NCBI RefSeq assembly: GCF_003233845.1
Contig: NZ_QKRB01000054.1
Span: forward strand, 124,001-188,000
Direction of reading: 5' to 3'
From: Paenibacillus sambharensis
Lineage (GTDB): Bacteria > Bacillota > Bacilli > Paenibacillales > Paenibacillaceae
Length of the DNA: 64,000 nucleotides
The notes below the pieces were generated by a model. The model did no database searches. It saw nothing but the letters and a program-made list of their open reading frames with translations, and was not told the origin of the DNA. Below, one piece after another: positions 1 to 9,208 of this stretch; the stretch's first letter is position 1, and each line of letters opens with the position of its first letter. The position numbers and the translations under genes are program-made.

Positions 1-1
1 C

Positions 2-649
2 GTTCTGGACTGTAAGACGGACCAGAAGCATTTCACGGATGCGCCTTCGATACTGGATAGTCTGGATGAGGAGTGCAGCACGCATTTTGAAGCGGTAAAA
101 GCATACCTGGAGGCCATGGGAATCGGCTATTCTATTAATTCCCGTCTGGTACGCGGACTCGACTACTATACGCACACCGCTTTTGAATACAAGGCGGAAG
201 GCATCGGGGCAATCGACACGGTTGGCGGCGGCGGCCGTTACAACGGGCTAGTCGGGGAGATCGGCGGTCCGGATCAGCCTGGCATTGGCTTTGGTATTGG
301 TCTTGAGCGGGCTGTCATGCTGCTTGAGAGCAAGACGAATGAGCTTGAAGGCCTCAGCCGTCTGGATGTGTATGTGGTCGGGCTCGGCGAGGACGCAGAG
401 CGGGAAACCGTACGGATCGTGCAGCAGCTCCGGGAACAGGGCATTGCCGCCGACCGCGATTATCTCGGGCGCAAGATGAAGGCACAGATGAAGTCGGCCG
501 ACCGCTATGAAGCGCGCTTTACGGCGATCCTCGGCGAGGATGAGCTGGCGCGCGGCGAGATTGCGCTGAAGCATATGGAATCCGGCGAGCAGCGTGTGGT
601 ATCACTGGACAAGCTTGCGGATGAAATCAAGCAGTCCATCTCACAATAA
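2..649 (+). CDS. hisS: Histidyl-tRNA synthetase, C-terminal part
   Basis: Class II aminoacyl-tRNA synthetase that charges tRNA-His in the cytoplasm. The frame is open from the window edge, so the N-terminal part lies outside; 215 residues are visible. The histidine-binding signatures are present: LVRGLDYYTHTAFE, then GGGGRYNGLVGEIGG, followed by the motif 3 region GIGFGIGLER. The rest is the alpha/beta anticodon-binding domain (DVYVVGLGE onward to the end). The ATG at 116 is internal and not a start. aspS follows after 36 bp, the usual hisS-aspS operon of Firmicutes; any leader or T-box would lie upstream of the window. Confidence 0.97.
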   Translation, partial: VLDCKTDQKHFTDAPSILDSLDEECSTHFEAVKAYLEAMGIGYSINSRLVRGLDYYTHTAFEYKAEGIGAIDTVGGGGRYNGLVGEIGGPDQPGIGFGIGLERAVMLLESKTNELEGLSRLDVYVVGLGEDAERETVRIVQQLREQGIAADRDYLGRKMKAQMKSADRYEARFTAILGEDELARGEIALKHMESGEQRVVSLDKLADEIKQSISQ

Positions 650-685
650 ACCAAAGAGGAACATAGAAAGGCAGGAACTAAGATT

Positions 686-2488
686 ATGATGCTCAAAACA
701 CATGACTGCGGCAAACTGACGAAATCCGATGTCGGAACAAAGGTAACCTTGAATGGCTGGGTACAGCGCAGACGCGACCTAGGCGGCGTGCTCTTCATTG
801 ATCTGCGTGACCGTACCGGTATTGTACAGATCGTATTTAACCCGGACTTCTCCGGAGAAGCGCTTGACATTGCTGACCGCGCCCGCAGCGAATACGTGCT
901 TGCTGTTAGCGGTGAAGTGGTCCAGCGTGACCCGGAAACGTTCAATCCGAACATTGCGACAGGCGAAATCGAAATCCGCGTTAAAGAAATCGAGATTATG
1001 AGTGCGGCCAAGACACCTCCATTCCCGGTTGAGGATGGCGTGGAGGTTGATGAATCGCTGCGTCTGAAGTACCGTTATCTGGATCTTCGCCGGCCGGAGA
1101 TGCAGAACACGCTGCTGCTTCGTTCAAAGGCAGCCAAAATTTTCCGTGACTATCTGGACGACAATGGCTTTATCGAGGTGGAGACACCGATTCTGACCAA
1201 GAGCTCCCCTGAAGGCGCGAGAGACTACCTGGTACCAAGCCGGGTTCATCCGGAGGAGTTCTATGCGCTTCCGCAATCGCCGCAAATTTTCAAGCAGCTG
1301 CTGATGGTCGGCGGCATTGAGCGCTACTACCAGATCGCACGCTGCTTCCGTGATGAAGACCTCCGTGCGGATCGTCAGCCGGAGTTTACACAGGTGGACA
1401 TTGAGACCTCCTTCCTGTCCCAGGACCAGCTGCTTGATATGATGGAAGAGCTGGCGGTTAAGCTGTTCCGTGAAACGGTAGGCGCCGAGCTGTCCCGTCC
1501 GTTCCAGCGTATTACGTATGCCGATGCCATGAACAAGTATGGCTCGGATAAGCCTGACCTGCGTTTTGGCCTGGAGATGGAGGATATTACGGATATCGTC
1601 TCCGGCAGTGATGTGAAGGTGTTTGCAAGCGTGGCTGGCTCAGGCGGCGTCGTCAAGGCGCTTAATGCCAAAGGCTGCGCAGGCTGGAGCCGTAAGGAGC
1701 TGGATGATCTGCAGCCGTTTGCGGCACGCTACGGCGGCAAGGGTCTTGCATGGGTCACCGTCAAGGAAGGCGAGTGGCGCGGGCCAATCGTCAAATTCTT
1801 CAAGCCGGAAGAGATCAGCGCATTGACTGAACGCCTTGGCGTCGAAGAAGGGGACCTGCTCCTGTTCTCGGCCGATAAGAAGAAGGTGGTTGCAGATGTG
1901 CTTGGCAACCTGCGTCTGAAGATTGGCCGCGAGCTGGGTCTGATTGACGATTCCGTCTATAAATTCGCTTGGGTAGTTGATTTCCCGCTGCTTGGCTGGG
2001 ACGAAGAGGCGAAGCGCTATGTAGCGGAGCATCATCCGTTCACCCGTCCGCATGAAGATGATCTTCATCTGTTCGAAACCGACCCTGGCGCCATTCGCGC
2101 ACAAGCGTATGACCTTGTTCTGAACGGTTATGAGGTTGGCGGCGGTTCGATGCGGATCTACAAGCGCGAGGTGCAGGAAATGATGTTCAAGGCACTCGGC
2201 TTCACGATGGAAGAGGCTTATGAGTCCTTTGGCTACCTGCTTGAAGCGTTCGAATATGGCACACCGCCTCATGGCGGCATCGCCTTTGGTTTTGACCGTC
2301 TCGTTATGCTTCTGACAGGCCGGACCAACCTCCGTGAGACGATCGCATTTCCAAAGACAGCGAATGCCACAGACCTGCTGTGTGACGCGCCGGCGCCAGT
2401 TGAGCCGTCCCAGCTTCAGCAGCTGCATATTCGTACCGTGCCGAAGCCTAGTGCTAAGCCTGGGCAGGCAGAAGCACCGAAAGCTTAA
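686..2488 (+). CDS. aspS: Aspartyl-tRNA synthetase
   Basis: Class II synthetase that attaches aspartate to tRNA-Asp. It is 600 aa, the usual bacterial length. An N-terminal OB-fold anticodon-binding domain (about residues 1-105, with [11 protein letters not shown]) leads into the catalytic core with motif 2 ([19 protein letters not shown]), the bacterial GAD insertion domain (about 285-420) and motif 3 near the C-terminus ([13 protein letters not shown]). The last 30 residues form a Pro/Ala/Lys-rich tail. Two consecutive ATGs sit at the start, and 689 is equally possible. It is probably co-transcribed with hisS. AspRS alone does not tell whether the enzyme is discriminating; asparagine synthesis by Asp-tRNA-Asn would need gatCAB elsewhere. 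Confidence 0.97.
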   Translation: MMLKTHDCGKLTKSDVGTKVTLNGWVQRRRDLGGVLFIDLRDRTGIVQIVFNPDFSGEALDIADRARSEYVLAVSGEVVQRDPETFNPNIATGEIEIRVKEIEIMSAAKTPPFPVEDGVEVDESLRLKYRYLDLRRPEMQNTLLLRSKAAKIFRDYLDDNGFIEVETPILTKSSPEGARDYLVPSRVHPEEFYALPQSPQIFKQLLMVGGIERYYQIARCFRDEDLRADRQPEFTQVDIETSFLSQDQLLDMMEELAVKLFRETVGAELSRPFQRITYADAMNKYGSDKPDLRFGLEMEDITDIVSGSDVKVFASVAGSGGVVKALNAKGCAGWSRKELDDLQPFAARYGGKGLAWVTVKEGEWRGPIVKFFKPEEISALTERLGVEEGDLLLFSADKKKVVADVLGNLRLKIGRELGLIDDSVYKFAWVVDFPLLGWDEEAKRYVAEHHPFTRPHEDDLHLFETDPGAIRAQAYDLVLNGYEVGGGSMRIYKREVQEMMFKALGFTMEEAYESFGYLLEAFEYGTPPHGGIAFGFDRLVMLLTGRTNLRETIAFPKTANATDLLCDAPAPVEPSQLQQLHIRTVPKPSAKPGQAEAPKA

Positions 2489-2510
2489 CAACAGAACGAT
2501 ACCAGGGTGA

Positions 2511-2629
2511 CTGCCTGAAAGGCAGTTATCCATGGCTAACATGATGGAATGGAAAAAGTGTGGACTGTCTCATTACGGGTTAATTTCCTGGAGAGGCGGT
2601 CCATTCTTAAGTAAACGGACAGCAGGCAG
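2511..2629. other. Structured aspS-tcdA intergenic region, possible small RNA
   Basis: CTGCCTG at 2511-2517 can pair with CAGGCAG at 2623-2629, enclosing a hairpin at 2561-2603 (TGGACTGTCTC against GAGA-gg-CGGTCCA). This would give an interrupted rod of about 119 nt. In B. subtilis the aspS-yrvM gap encodes the 6S RNA BsrA, which is why the position is notable. I see no primary-sequence match to 6S RNA, no clear promoter and no U-tract, so this is only a structural candidate. Confidence 0.22.
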
Positions 2630-2675
2630 GGATATGCTGACAATGATGATCTGCCCGGAAGGAGCGATGTTTAAG

Positions 2676-3431
2676 ATGCTGCACCAGTTTTCCCGTACGG
2701 AGCTTGCGATCGGGCCTGAAGGGCTTGAGGTAATGAAGAACAGTACGGTTGCCGTGCTCGGAATCGGCGGAGTCGGTTCCATTGCAGCCGAGGCGCTGGC
2801 CCGGACTGGGGTAGGCCGGATTATCCTGATTGACAAGGACGTAGTCGACATTACCAATGTAAACCGGCAAATCCATGCGCTTACGACTACGGTCGGCCAG
2901 CCAAAGGCCGATCTGATGCAGGAGCGTATCAAGCTGATTAATCCGGAGTGCGACGCGGTTTCGCTGCGCATGTTCTACACGGAAGAAACTTATGAGAAGC
3001 TGTTTGAATATGAGCTTGATTATGTGCTGGACGCATCCGATACACTGTCGTATAAAGTTCATCTCATCAAGCAGTGTCTGGAGCGGAAGATACCGATCAT
3101 CTCGAGTATGGGAGCGGCTAACAAGATGGACCCGACCAAATTCCAGGTGGTCGATATCTCGAAGACCCATACGGACCCTGTAGCCAGGGTGGTGCGCCAG
3201 AAGCTCCGCCGTGAGGGCGTAAAGCGAGGGGTTAAGGTTGTATTCTCGACTGAGGAGCCTAAGAAGCCTCGAGAGGACGTAACCCAGCGCATCGTACCGG
3301 AGAACGCACCGGAAATCCGCAAAGCAAAGATGCCGCCTGCGAGCAACGCCTTCGTCCCGCCTGTAGCCGGACTGATTATGGTGAGTGTAGCCGTGCGTGA
3401 GCTGCTGGAGCGAAATGGTGTACAGCTGTGA
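2676..3431 (+). CDS. tcdA: tRNA threonylcarbamoyladenosine dehydratase (TcdA/YrvM)
   Basis: E1-like ThiF/MoeB-family enzyme. The TcdA family uses ATP to dehydrate t6A37 of ANN-decoding tRNAs to the cyclic form ct6A. The nucleotide-binding loop VAVLGIGGVGSIAAEALARTGVG lies near residue 30, followed by the acidic strand DKDVVDITNVNRQ. The open frame extends up to 2532, but the family begins MLHQFSR. The ATG at 2676 is preceded by GGAAGGAG (2657-2664), so this start is preferred; 2667 has too short a spacer. The product is 251 aa. The stop overlaps the GTG of the next gene, so the two are translationally coupled. The aspS-tcdA-rarA order is conserved with B. subtilis. Confidence 0.93.
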   Translation: MLHQFSRTELAIGPEGLEVMKNSTVAVLGIGGVGSIAAEALARTGVGRIILIDKDVVDITNVNRQIHALTTTVGQPKADLMQERIKLINPECDAVSLRMFYTEETYEKLFEYELDYVLDASDTLSYKVHLIKQCLERKIPIISSMGAANKMDPTKFQVVDISKTHTDPVARVVRQKLRREGVKRGVKVVFSTEEPKKPREDVTQRIVPENAPEIRKAKMPPASNAFVPPVAGLIMVSVAVRELLERNGVQL

Positions 3432-4096
3432 ATGAGGCCTTGGTGCGCAAATTGCGGCTGGAACCGGGTATGAAGGCTCTTATCATGAACCCGCCTGAAG
3501 ATGCTTATATCAGGGAACTGGGATTAGCGGAAGAGGCCTGTCGTTTCGACGAAGGAGCTTCCGGAAAGTATGACTTTGTCATGCTGTTTGCTGGATCCGT
3601 AGCTGAACTCAACGAATATGCGCCGTCAGCGGTGACGGCTGCCAAGCATGACGGCTTGCTGTGGATCTGTTATCCCAAGGGCAGCTCGGGGATTAAGACC
3701 GACCTTAACCGGGATAAGGGCTGGGAAGCTGTAACGTCAAGAGGACTGGCGGGCATCGCTCAGGTAGCAGTGGATGATACGTGGACAGCCAGCCGTTTTC
3801 GCCCTTCTTCCGCCGTAGCCAGCAGAACGAGACCGCAGCGCATCCCTGATAAAGGCTCCATGGCTGGCTCCCGGGCTGCTGCGGCCGAAGCGGAGACAGT
3901 TCCGGTAGAACTGGGACAAGCATTGGCTGCGGAGCCTGAGGCAGCCGCATTCTTCGACAGGCTGCCTGCTTCTGGCCGGAAGGAATATATCCGCTGGGTG
4001 AAGGACGCCAAGCGGGAGGAAACACGCACCAGGCGAATTGCTGAATCGATTCAGAAGCTGAAGCAGGGAATGAAGGGCCCCTATGCCAAGGGCTGA
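3428..4096 (+). CDS. DUF3052-like / YdeI-OmdA fusion protein, function unknown
   Basis: This is a 222-aa cytoplasmic protein starting at GTG and overlapping the tcdA stop by 4 bp. The N-terminal part (about 1-125) looks like DUF3052: KLRLEPGMKALIMNPPE, then WICYPKGSSGIKTDLNRDKGW, then VDDTWTASRFRP. A low-complexity Ala/Arg/Ser linker (about 126-155) follows. The C-terminal part (about 160-215) has the YdeI/OmpD-associated (OmdA) signature FFDRLPASGRKEYIRWVKDAKREETRTRRIAESI. Neither domain has a firm biochemical role. The translational coupling to tcdA is seen in the sequence; a shared function is only inferred. Domain calls are by eye. Confidence 0.75.
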   Translation: MNEALVRKLRLEPGMKALIMNPPEDAYIRELGLAEEACRFDEGASGKYDFVMLFAGSVAELNEYAPSAVTAAKHDGLLWICYPKGSSGIKTDLNRDKGWEAVTSRGLAGIAQVAVDDTWTASRFRPSSAVASRTRPQRIPDKGSMAGSRAAAAEAETVPVELGQALAAEPEAAAFFDRLPASGRKEYIRWVKDAKREETRTRRIAESIQKLKQGMKGPYAKG

Positions 4097-4126
4097 TCGT
4101 ACTCGTGCTCCAGCACGCTCAAAGAG

Positions 4127-4161
4127 CCGGCGGGGATGAAGGATGTACCTGCCGGTTTTTT
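4127..4161 (+). terminator. Intrinsic terminator after the hisS-aspS-tcdA operon
   Basis: CCGGCGGG pairs with CCTGCCGG (one G-U pair) around an A/G-rich loop and is followed directly by TTTTTT. It ends the first operon before the rarA promoter. Confidence 0.8.
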
Positions 4162-4214
4162 GTGCTGTATTGACCTGTGCTGATAAAGGCAAGTAGAGAA
4201 CATGTGTGCGAATA

Positions 4215-4223
4215 TGGTATAAT
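4215..4223 (+). promoter_or_regulatory. Extended -10 promoter of rarA
   Basis: TGGTATAAT is a perfect extended -10 element 42 bp before the rarA ATG. No good -35 hexamer lies 17 bp upstream, as is common for extended -10 promoters. Confidence 0.65.
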
Positions 4224-4264
4224 GGCATTGAAATAATTAAGTTACGGACGAAAGGAAAGCGGAT

Positions 4265-5587
4265 ATGGACTTATTCTCCTATCAGGAAGAAGCAAAGCCC
4301 CGGGCCAGGCTGCTAGCGGACCGCATGCGTCCAGAGACGCTGGACGACTATATCGGCCAAGACCATATCGTGGGCCCGGGCAAGCTGCTTAGAAGGGCGA
4401 TTGAGGGGGACCAGGTGTCTTCCATACTGCTGTATGGCCCTCCGGGCTGCGGCAAGACAACACTTGCCCATATTATCTCAAAGAAAACCGAGGGAGATTT
4501 CATCAAGCTGAACGCCGTCGATGCGTCGGTTAAGGATGTCCGCGAGGTCATTGACCGGGCGAAAACGACGAAATCGATGTACGGCAGGAAGACAATCCTG
4601 TTCTTGGATGAAGTCCATCGCTTTAATACATCACGCCAGGATGCGCTGCTGCCGGCTGTGGAGCAGGGGATTATTATCTTTATTGGCGCTACGACCGAAA
4701 ATCCGTTCCACCATGTTAACGGGGCACTGCTGTCGAGATCTACGCTGTTTCAGCTTGAGCCGCTGACCGGGGAGCATGCAATGGAAGCCATGCGGCGTGC
4801 GCTGAAGGACAAGGACAGGGGCTTGGGCTTCATGAGGCTGCAGGCCGATGAGGATGCGCTGGCACATATCGCTTCCATGGCCGGAGGCGACATCAGGAGG
4901 GCGCTCAATGCGCTGGAGCTGGCTGCTGTAACGACGCCATCGCAGCCGGATGGTTCCGTTCATATCAACCTGGAGGTTGCTGAGGAGTCGATCCGCAAGC
5001 CGACGATGAAGGCTGATGAATCTACCCAGTACGATGTTCTGTCAGCCTTTCATAAGAGTGTCAGAGGATCCAGCGATGCGGCATTGTTCTGGTTTCTGTA
5101 CGCGGTAGAGAAGCTTGGGATGGACCCGATGACCTTCCTGCGGCGGTTGATTGTGGCCTGCAGTGAAGACATTGGACTGGCGAATCCCCAGGCGATGGTG
5201 CAGGCAGTAACCGCAATGGACGCCTACCATAAGATCGGCTGGCCGGAGGCCAAGTACAATATATCGCAGGCGATCCTGTTTGCGGTGGAGAGTCCGAAGT
5301 CCAATGCGGTCACGGAAGCGATCGGCCGTATTGGAGCGGCGATTGAGCGGAGCGGTACGATGGAGGTGCCGCTGCATCTCCGGGATGGCCATTATAAGGG
5401 CTCCGTGCAGCTTGGCCACACCGGTTATTTATACCCCCATGACTATCCGGGCCATTATGTGGAGCAGCAGTACCTGCCCGACAATCTGCGGGGTCATGAC
5501 TATTACCGGGCAACAGCGCAGGGCATGGAGGAAAAAATCCAGCAAAATCAGGCCAAACGCCGCCGAAACCGTGGTACACCGAGATAG
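4265..5587 (+). CDS. rarA: Replication-associated recombination protein A (AAA+ ATPase)
   Basis: RarA/MgsA/YrvN is a clamp-loader-like AAA+ ATPase that acts at stalled replication forks, in B. subtilis together with SSB and RecA. The product is 440 aa, the typical length. Walker A is GPPGCGKTT (about residues 58-66), Walker B is FLDEVHRF (about 113-120), sensor 1 is GATTENPF, and the Arg-finger stretch is LLSRSTLF. The C-terminal half contains the RarA tetramerisation region (VRGSSDAALFW, RRLIVACSEDIGLANP, YPHDYPGHYVEQQYLP). It has its own promoter, and AAAGGAA precedes the ATG. It matches the B. subtilis yrvN position downstream of yrvM. Confidence 0.95.
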   Translation: MDLFSYQEEAKPRARLLADRMRPETLDDYIGQDHIVGPGKLLRRAIEGDQVSSILLYGPPGCGKTTLAHIISKKTEGDFIKLNAVDASVKDVREVIDRAKTTKSMYGRKTILFLDEVHRFNTSRQDALLPAVEQGIIIFIGATTENPFHHVNGALLSRSTLFQLEPLTGEHAMEAMRRALKDKDRGLGFMRLQADEDALAHIASMAGGDIRRALNALELAAVTTPSQPDGSVHINLEVAEESIRKPTMKADESTQYDVLSAFHKSVRGSSDAALFWFLYAVEKLGMDPMTFLRRLIVACSEDIGLANPQAMVQAVTAMDAYHKIGWPEAKYNISQAILFAVESPKSNAVTEAIGRIGAAIERSGTMEVPLHLRDGHYKGSVQLGHTGYLYPHDYPGHYVEQQYLPDNLRGHDYYRATAQGMEEKIQQNQAKRRRNRGTPR

Positions 5588-5741
5588 AAGGGCAAAAATC
5601 ATCGTTAGAGCCAGCAAAAGGTTCATAAAGGTCAACCTATGCCGAATAAACATAAATACAGCCTTGAAACCGGCGTTTGACGCCGAAGGCCATGATCGAC
5701 TAATCTTAATTATTATAACGATTTATTATATTTTATACCCT

Positions 5742-5796
5742 GAAGGAGGTGCACCTGTCCCCCGCTAAAGCCGCCAGGCGGCAAACGGAGACAGGG
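5742..5796 (+). other. Hairpin-rich leader with an orphan Shine-Dalgarno before the CNNM gene
   Basis: A strong GAAGGAGGTG (about 5742-5751) is not followed by an ATG, GTG or TTG in position. Downstream CCTGTC (5754-5759) pairs with GACAGG (5790-5795), enclosing CCG/CGG and the hairpin GCCGCC-agg-CGGC. A CTG at 5755 would open a 16-codon frame whose TGA overlaps the TTG start of the next gene. This could be translational coupling or a structured cis-element; no known riboswitch class was recognised. Confidence 0.35.
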
Positions 5797-5801
5797 AATC
5801 G

Positions 5802-7151
5802 TTGAACAGCGACCCGTTACCCATATTTTTGAGCTTGATCTTGATTTTGTTACTGGTATTTTTGAACGGCTTTTTTGTAGCGGCTGAGTTCGCCATGGTT
5901 AAGGTGAGAGGCAGCCGGATTGACTCCCTGATGCTTGAAGGCCACAAGAGGGCCCAGTATGCGGTTCAGGTGACGAATAACCTGGACGCCTACTTGTCTG
6001 TCTGTCAGCTGGGCATCACGCTGGCTTCGCTTGGTCTGGGCTGGCTCGGTGAACCGGCAATCGCCAGGATTCTTGAGCCTTGGCTGATGGAGCTCGGAGT
6101 CGGAAGTGCAGTAGTCGTTCATACGATTGCATTTATTATTGCTTTTTCGCTGATTACGTTCATGCACATCGTGCTTGGTGAATTGGCGCCTAAGACGCTT
6201 GCAATCCGCAAATCAGAGGGCATTACGCTGCTGACCGCGTGGCCGCTGATTATTTTCCACAAAATCATGTATCCGTTCATCTGGTTTCTAAATGGAACCG
6301 CCAACAGGTTGTTGAAGCTGTTTGGCATTGCACCCGCATCCGAGCATGAATCCGCCCATACGGAGGAAGAAATCCGGATTTTGATGAAGGAAAGCCATAA
6401 GAGCGGGCTGATTGACAACACGGAGCTTACCCTCGTGGACAATATCTTTGATTTCGCGGATACCACTGCGAAGGAGATTATGATTCCACGGACGGAGATG
6501 AACTGTCTGTACGCCAATCTCTCCTTTGAGGAGAACCAGAAGTTTGCGCTGCAGGAGATGCATACCCGTTATCCGGTCTGCGAACAGGACAAAGACAACA
6601 TTATCGGTTTCGTCCATATAAAAGATCTGCTCAAAGTAAGTGCCCAGAAATTGACCAGCATCCGCCAGATAACACGCCCGATTACGACGGTGCCGGAATC
6701 GATGCAGATCAGCACACTGCTGAAGCTTATGCAGAAGAAGAAGACGCAAATTGCCATCCTTATTGATGAATACGGCGGTACCTCCGGTCTGGTCACACTA
6801 GAGGATATCATGGAAGAGATCGTCGGTGAGATTCAGGATGAGTTTGATGAGGAGCGTCCGGATCTGGAGCAGCGCGACGAGCAAACCTATTCAATCAACG
6901 GCTTGATGCTGATTGAAGAGGTGAACAGCTACTTCGGCCTTGAGATCGAGAGCGATGATTATGATACGATTGGCGGCTGGATTTATGCACAAGTGGAAAT
7001 TCCGCCGAAGAAGGGGCAAAGCGTCTATTATCGCGATACCCACGAATTCAAGATCGAGGAAACCGATCATCTCCGTATCTCACGAATAACGGTCAAACTC
7101 CTGGACTCTCAGGATAGCGAGGATCCGATGCTTCAGTCGGAGACGGGATAG
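5802..7151 (+). CDS. CNNM/CorC (DUF21-CBS) membrane transporter, hemolysin-family annotation
   Basis: This is a 449-aa integral membrane protein of the CNNM/TlyC family, proteins linked to Mg2+ and other divalent cation efflux and often annotated as hemolysins. An N-terminal DUF21 domain has hydrophobic segments at about 6-28, 65-90, 100-125 and 140-160, with the characteristic ELAPKTLAIRKSEGITLL. Two CBS domains follow (about 225-340, including IMIPRTEMNCL and ILIDEYGGTSGLVTLEDIMEEIVGEIQDEFD), and a CorC_HlyC domain lies at about 355-435. The start is TTG; an upstream in-frame stop at 5766 and no other start codon make it the only option. The initiation region is unusual (see the leader entry). 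The transported ion is inferred from the family only. Confidence 0.88.
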   Translation: MNSDPLPIFLSLILILLLVFLNGFFVAAEFAMVKVRGSRIDSLMLEGHKRAQYAVQVTNNLDAYLSVCQLGITLASLGLGWLGEPAIARILEPWLMELGVGSAVVVHTIAFIIAFSLITFMHIVLGELAPKTLAIRKSEGITLLTAWPLIIFHKIMYPFIWFLNGTANRLLKLFGIAPASEHESAHTEEEIRILMKESHKSGLIDNTELTLVDNIFDFADTTAKEIMIPRTEMNCLYANLSFEENQKFALQEMHTRYPVCEQDKDNIIGFVHIKDLLKVSAQKLTSIRQITRPITTVPESMQISTLLKLMQKKKTQIAILIDEYGGTSGLVTLEDIMEEIVGEIQDEFDEERPDLEQRDEQTYSINGLMLIEEVNSYFGLEIESDDYDTIGGWIYAQVEIPPKKGQSVYYRDTHEFKIEETDHLRISRITVKLLDSQDSEDPMLQSETG

Positions 7152-7161
7152 TAAGCAATAG

Positions 7162-7207
7162 AAAAGGCTGCCGGCGGTCCTAGTGACCAGACTGGCAGCC
7201 TTTTTTT
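7162..7207 (+). terminator. Intrinsic terminator after the CNNM gene
   Basis: AAGGCTGCC pairs with GGCAGCCTT and is followed by a run of T. The upstream GAAAA also gives a weak U-tract on the minus strand, so it may help stop convergent mnmA transcription. Confidence 0.8.
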
Positions 7208-7303
7208 ACAATGATTGAAGCTCTGGCTCTTACTTGCCAACCGGATGTAACGGATCTGGAATAAAGTAAGCCTTGTAGCTTACCCGGCCGCAAGGCTTTA
7301 CCG

Positions 7304-8512
<1,209 letters not shown>

Positions 8513-8517
8513 TTAAC

Positions 8518-8526
8518 ATTGTACCA
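8518..8526 (-). promoter_or_regulatory. Candidate extended -10 promoter of mnmA
   Basis: On the minus strand TGGTACAAT forms an extended -10 element 63 bp upstream of the mnmA ATG. The -35 region is weak. Confidence 0.5.
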
Positions 8527-8650
8527 CATCCCGCAGTATGTTTTCATATCCAGACGGCAAACGGGAAGGATTCGATGATGAGCAAGTCGCAGGGCATGAG
8601 TCGAACGAATTAATTTATGGAGGCGACACGTTTTTTAACGCAAACTTAAA

Positions 8651-8679
8651 TTGATATGTTAACATAGAACTGTTATGGG
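8651..8679 (+). promoter_or_regulatory. Candidate cymR promoter and 5' leader
   Basis: TTGATA, a 17-bp spacer and TATGGG with an upstream TG (extended -10 type) lie about 90 bp before the cymR start. The leader contains a short hairpin, GGCCCG against CGGGCC (8718-8734), just before the ribosome-binding site. The whole 311-bp divergent gap holds nothing else I can support. Confidence 0.4.
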
Positions 8680-8766
8680 AATACCATGGTTTGCTTTAGG
8701 TTGATACTACAGGTGCAGGCCCGTTGGGCGGGCCGGTGCCGTTCGGACGGAAGAGGTGCGCATAAT

Positions 8767-9186
8767 TTGAAAATCTCAACGAAAGGCCGTTACGGTCTGA
8801 CGATTATGATGGAGCTTGCTGCTAAGTTTGGCGAGGGTCCACTTTCTCTTAAGAGCATCGCGGAACGGAACCAGTTGTCGGAGCATTATCTTGAACAGCT
8901 GGTTGCGCCGCTGCGGAATGCCGGTATGGTGAAGAGCATCCGGGGAGCCTATGGCGGTTATGTGCTGTCCAAGGAGCCCGAAAGTGTAACGGCAGGCGAC
9001 ATTATCCGGATTCTGGAAGGTCCGATTTCGCCGGTCGATTTTACCGAAGAGGATGATCCGGCCAAGCGGGATCTGTGGCTCCGGATCCGGGACAGCATTG
9101 CAAGTGTGCTCGACTCCACGACACTGGCTGACCTGATCGCCTTTAAGGATGAGAGTGAAATTGACAGCTATATGTTCTACATTTAA
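8767..9186 (+). CDS. cymR: Rrf2-family cysteine-metabolism repressor CymR
   Basis: Rrf2-type winged-helix regulator of 139 aa that resembles B. subtilis CymR, which represses sulfur-uptake and cysteine-synthesis genes together with CysK. The sequence starts LKISTKGRYGLTIMMELA, with recognition-helix region LSEHYLEQLVAPLRNAGMVKSIRGAYGGY. The three Fe-S cysteines of IscR are absent, which favours CymR over an iron-sulfur sensor. The family start requires the TTG at 8767, preceded by GAAGAGGTG; the ORF extension back to 8686 is not supported. The gene is followed after 22 bp by the cysteine desulfurase. Confidence 0.9.
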   Translation: MKISTKGRYGLTIMMELAAKFGEGPLSLKSIAERNQLSEHYLEQLVAPLRNAGMVKSIRGAYGGYVLSKEPESVTAGDIIRILEGPISPVDFTEEDDPAKRDLWLRIRDSIASVLDSTTLADLIAFKDESEIDSYMFYI

Positions 9187-9208
9187 AGAAGACTAGGGAA
9201 TGATAGCG

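Noticed and set aside
2532-2675. N-terminal extension of TcdA by up to 48 residues
   Set aside because: The extension is unlike the family, and GGAAGGAG is placed for the ATG at 2676.
8686-8766. N-terminal extension of CymR
   Set aside because: The family begins at MKISTKGRYG; GAAGAGGTG precedes the TTG at 8767, and the extension covers a GC-rich hairpin leader.
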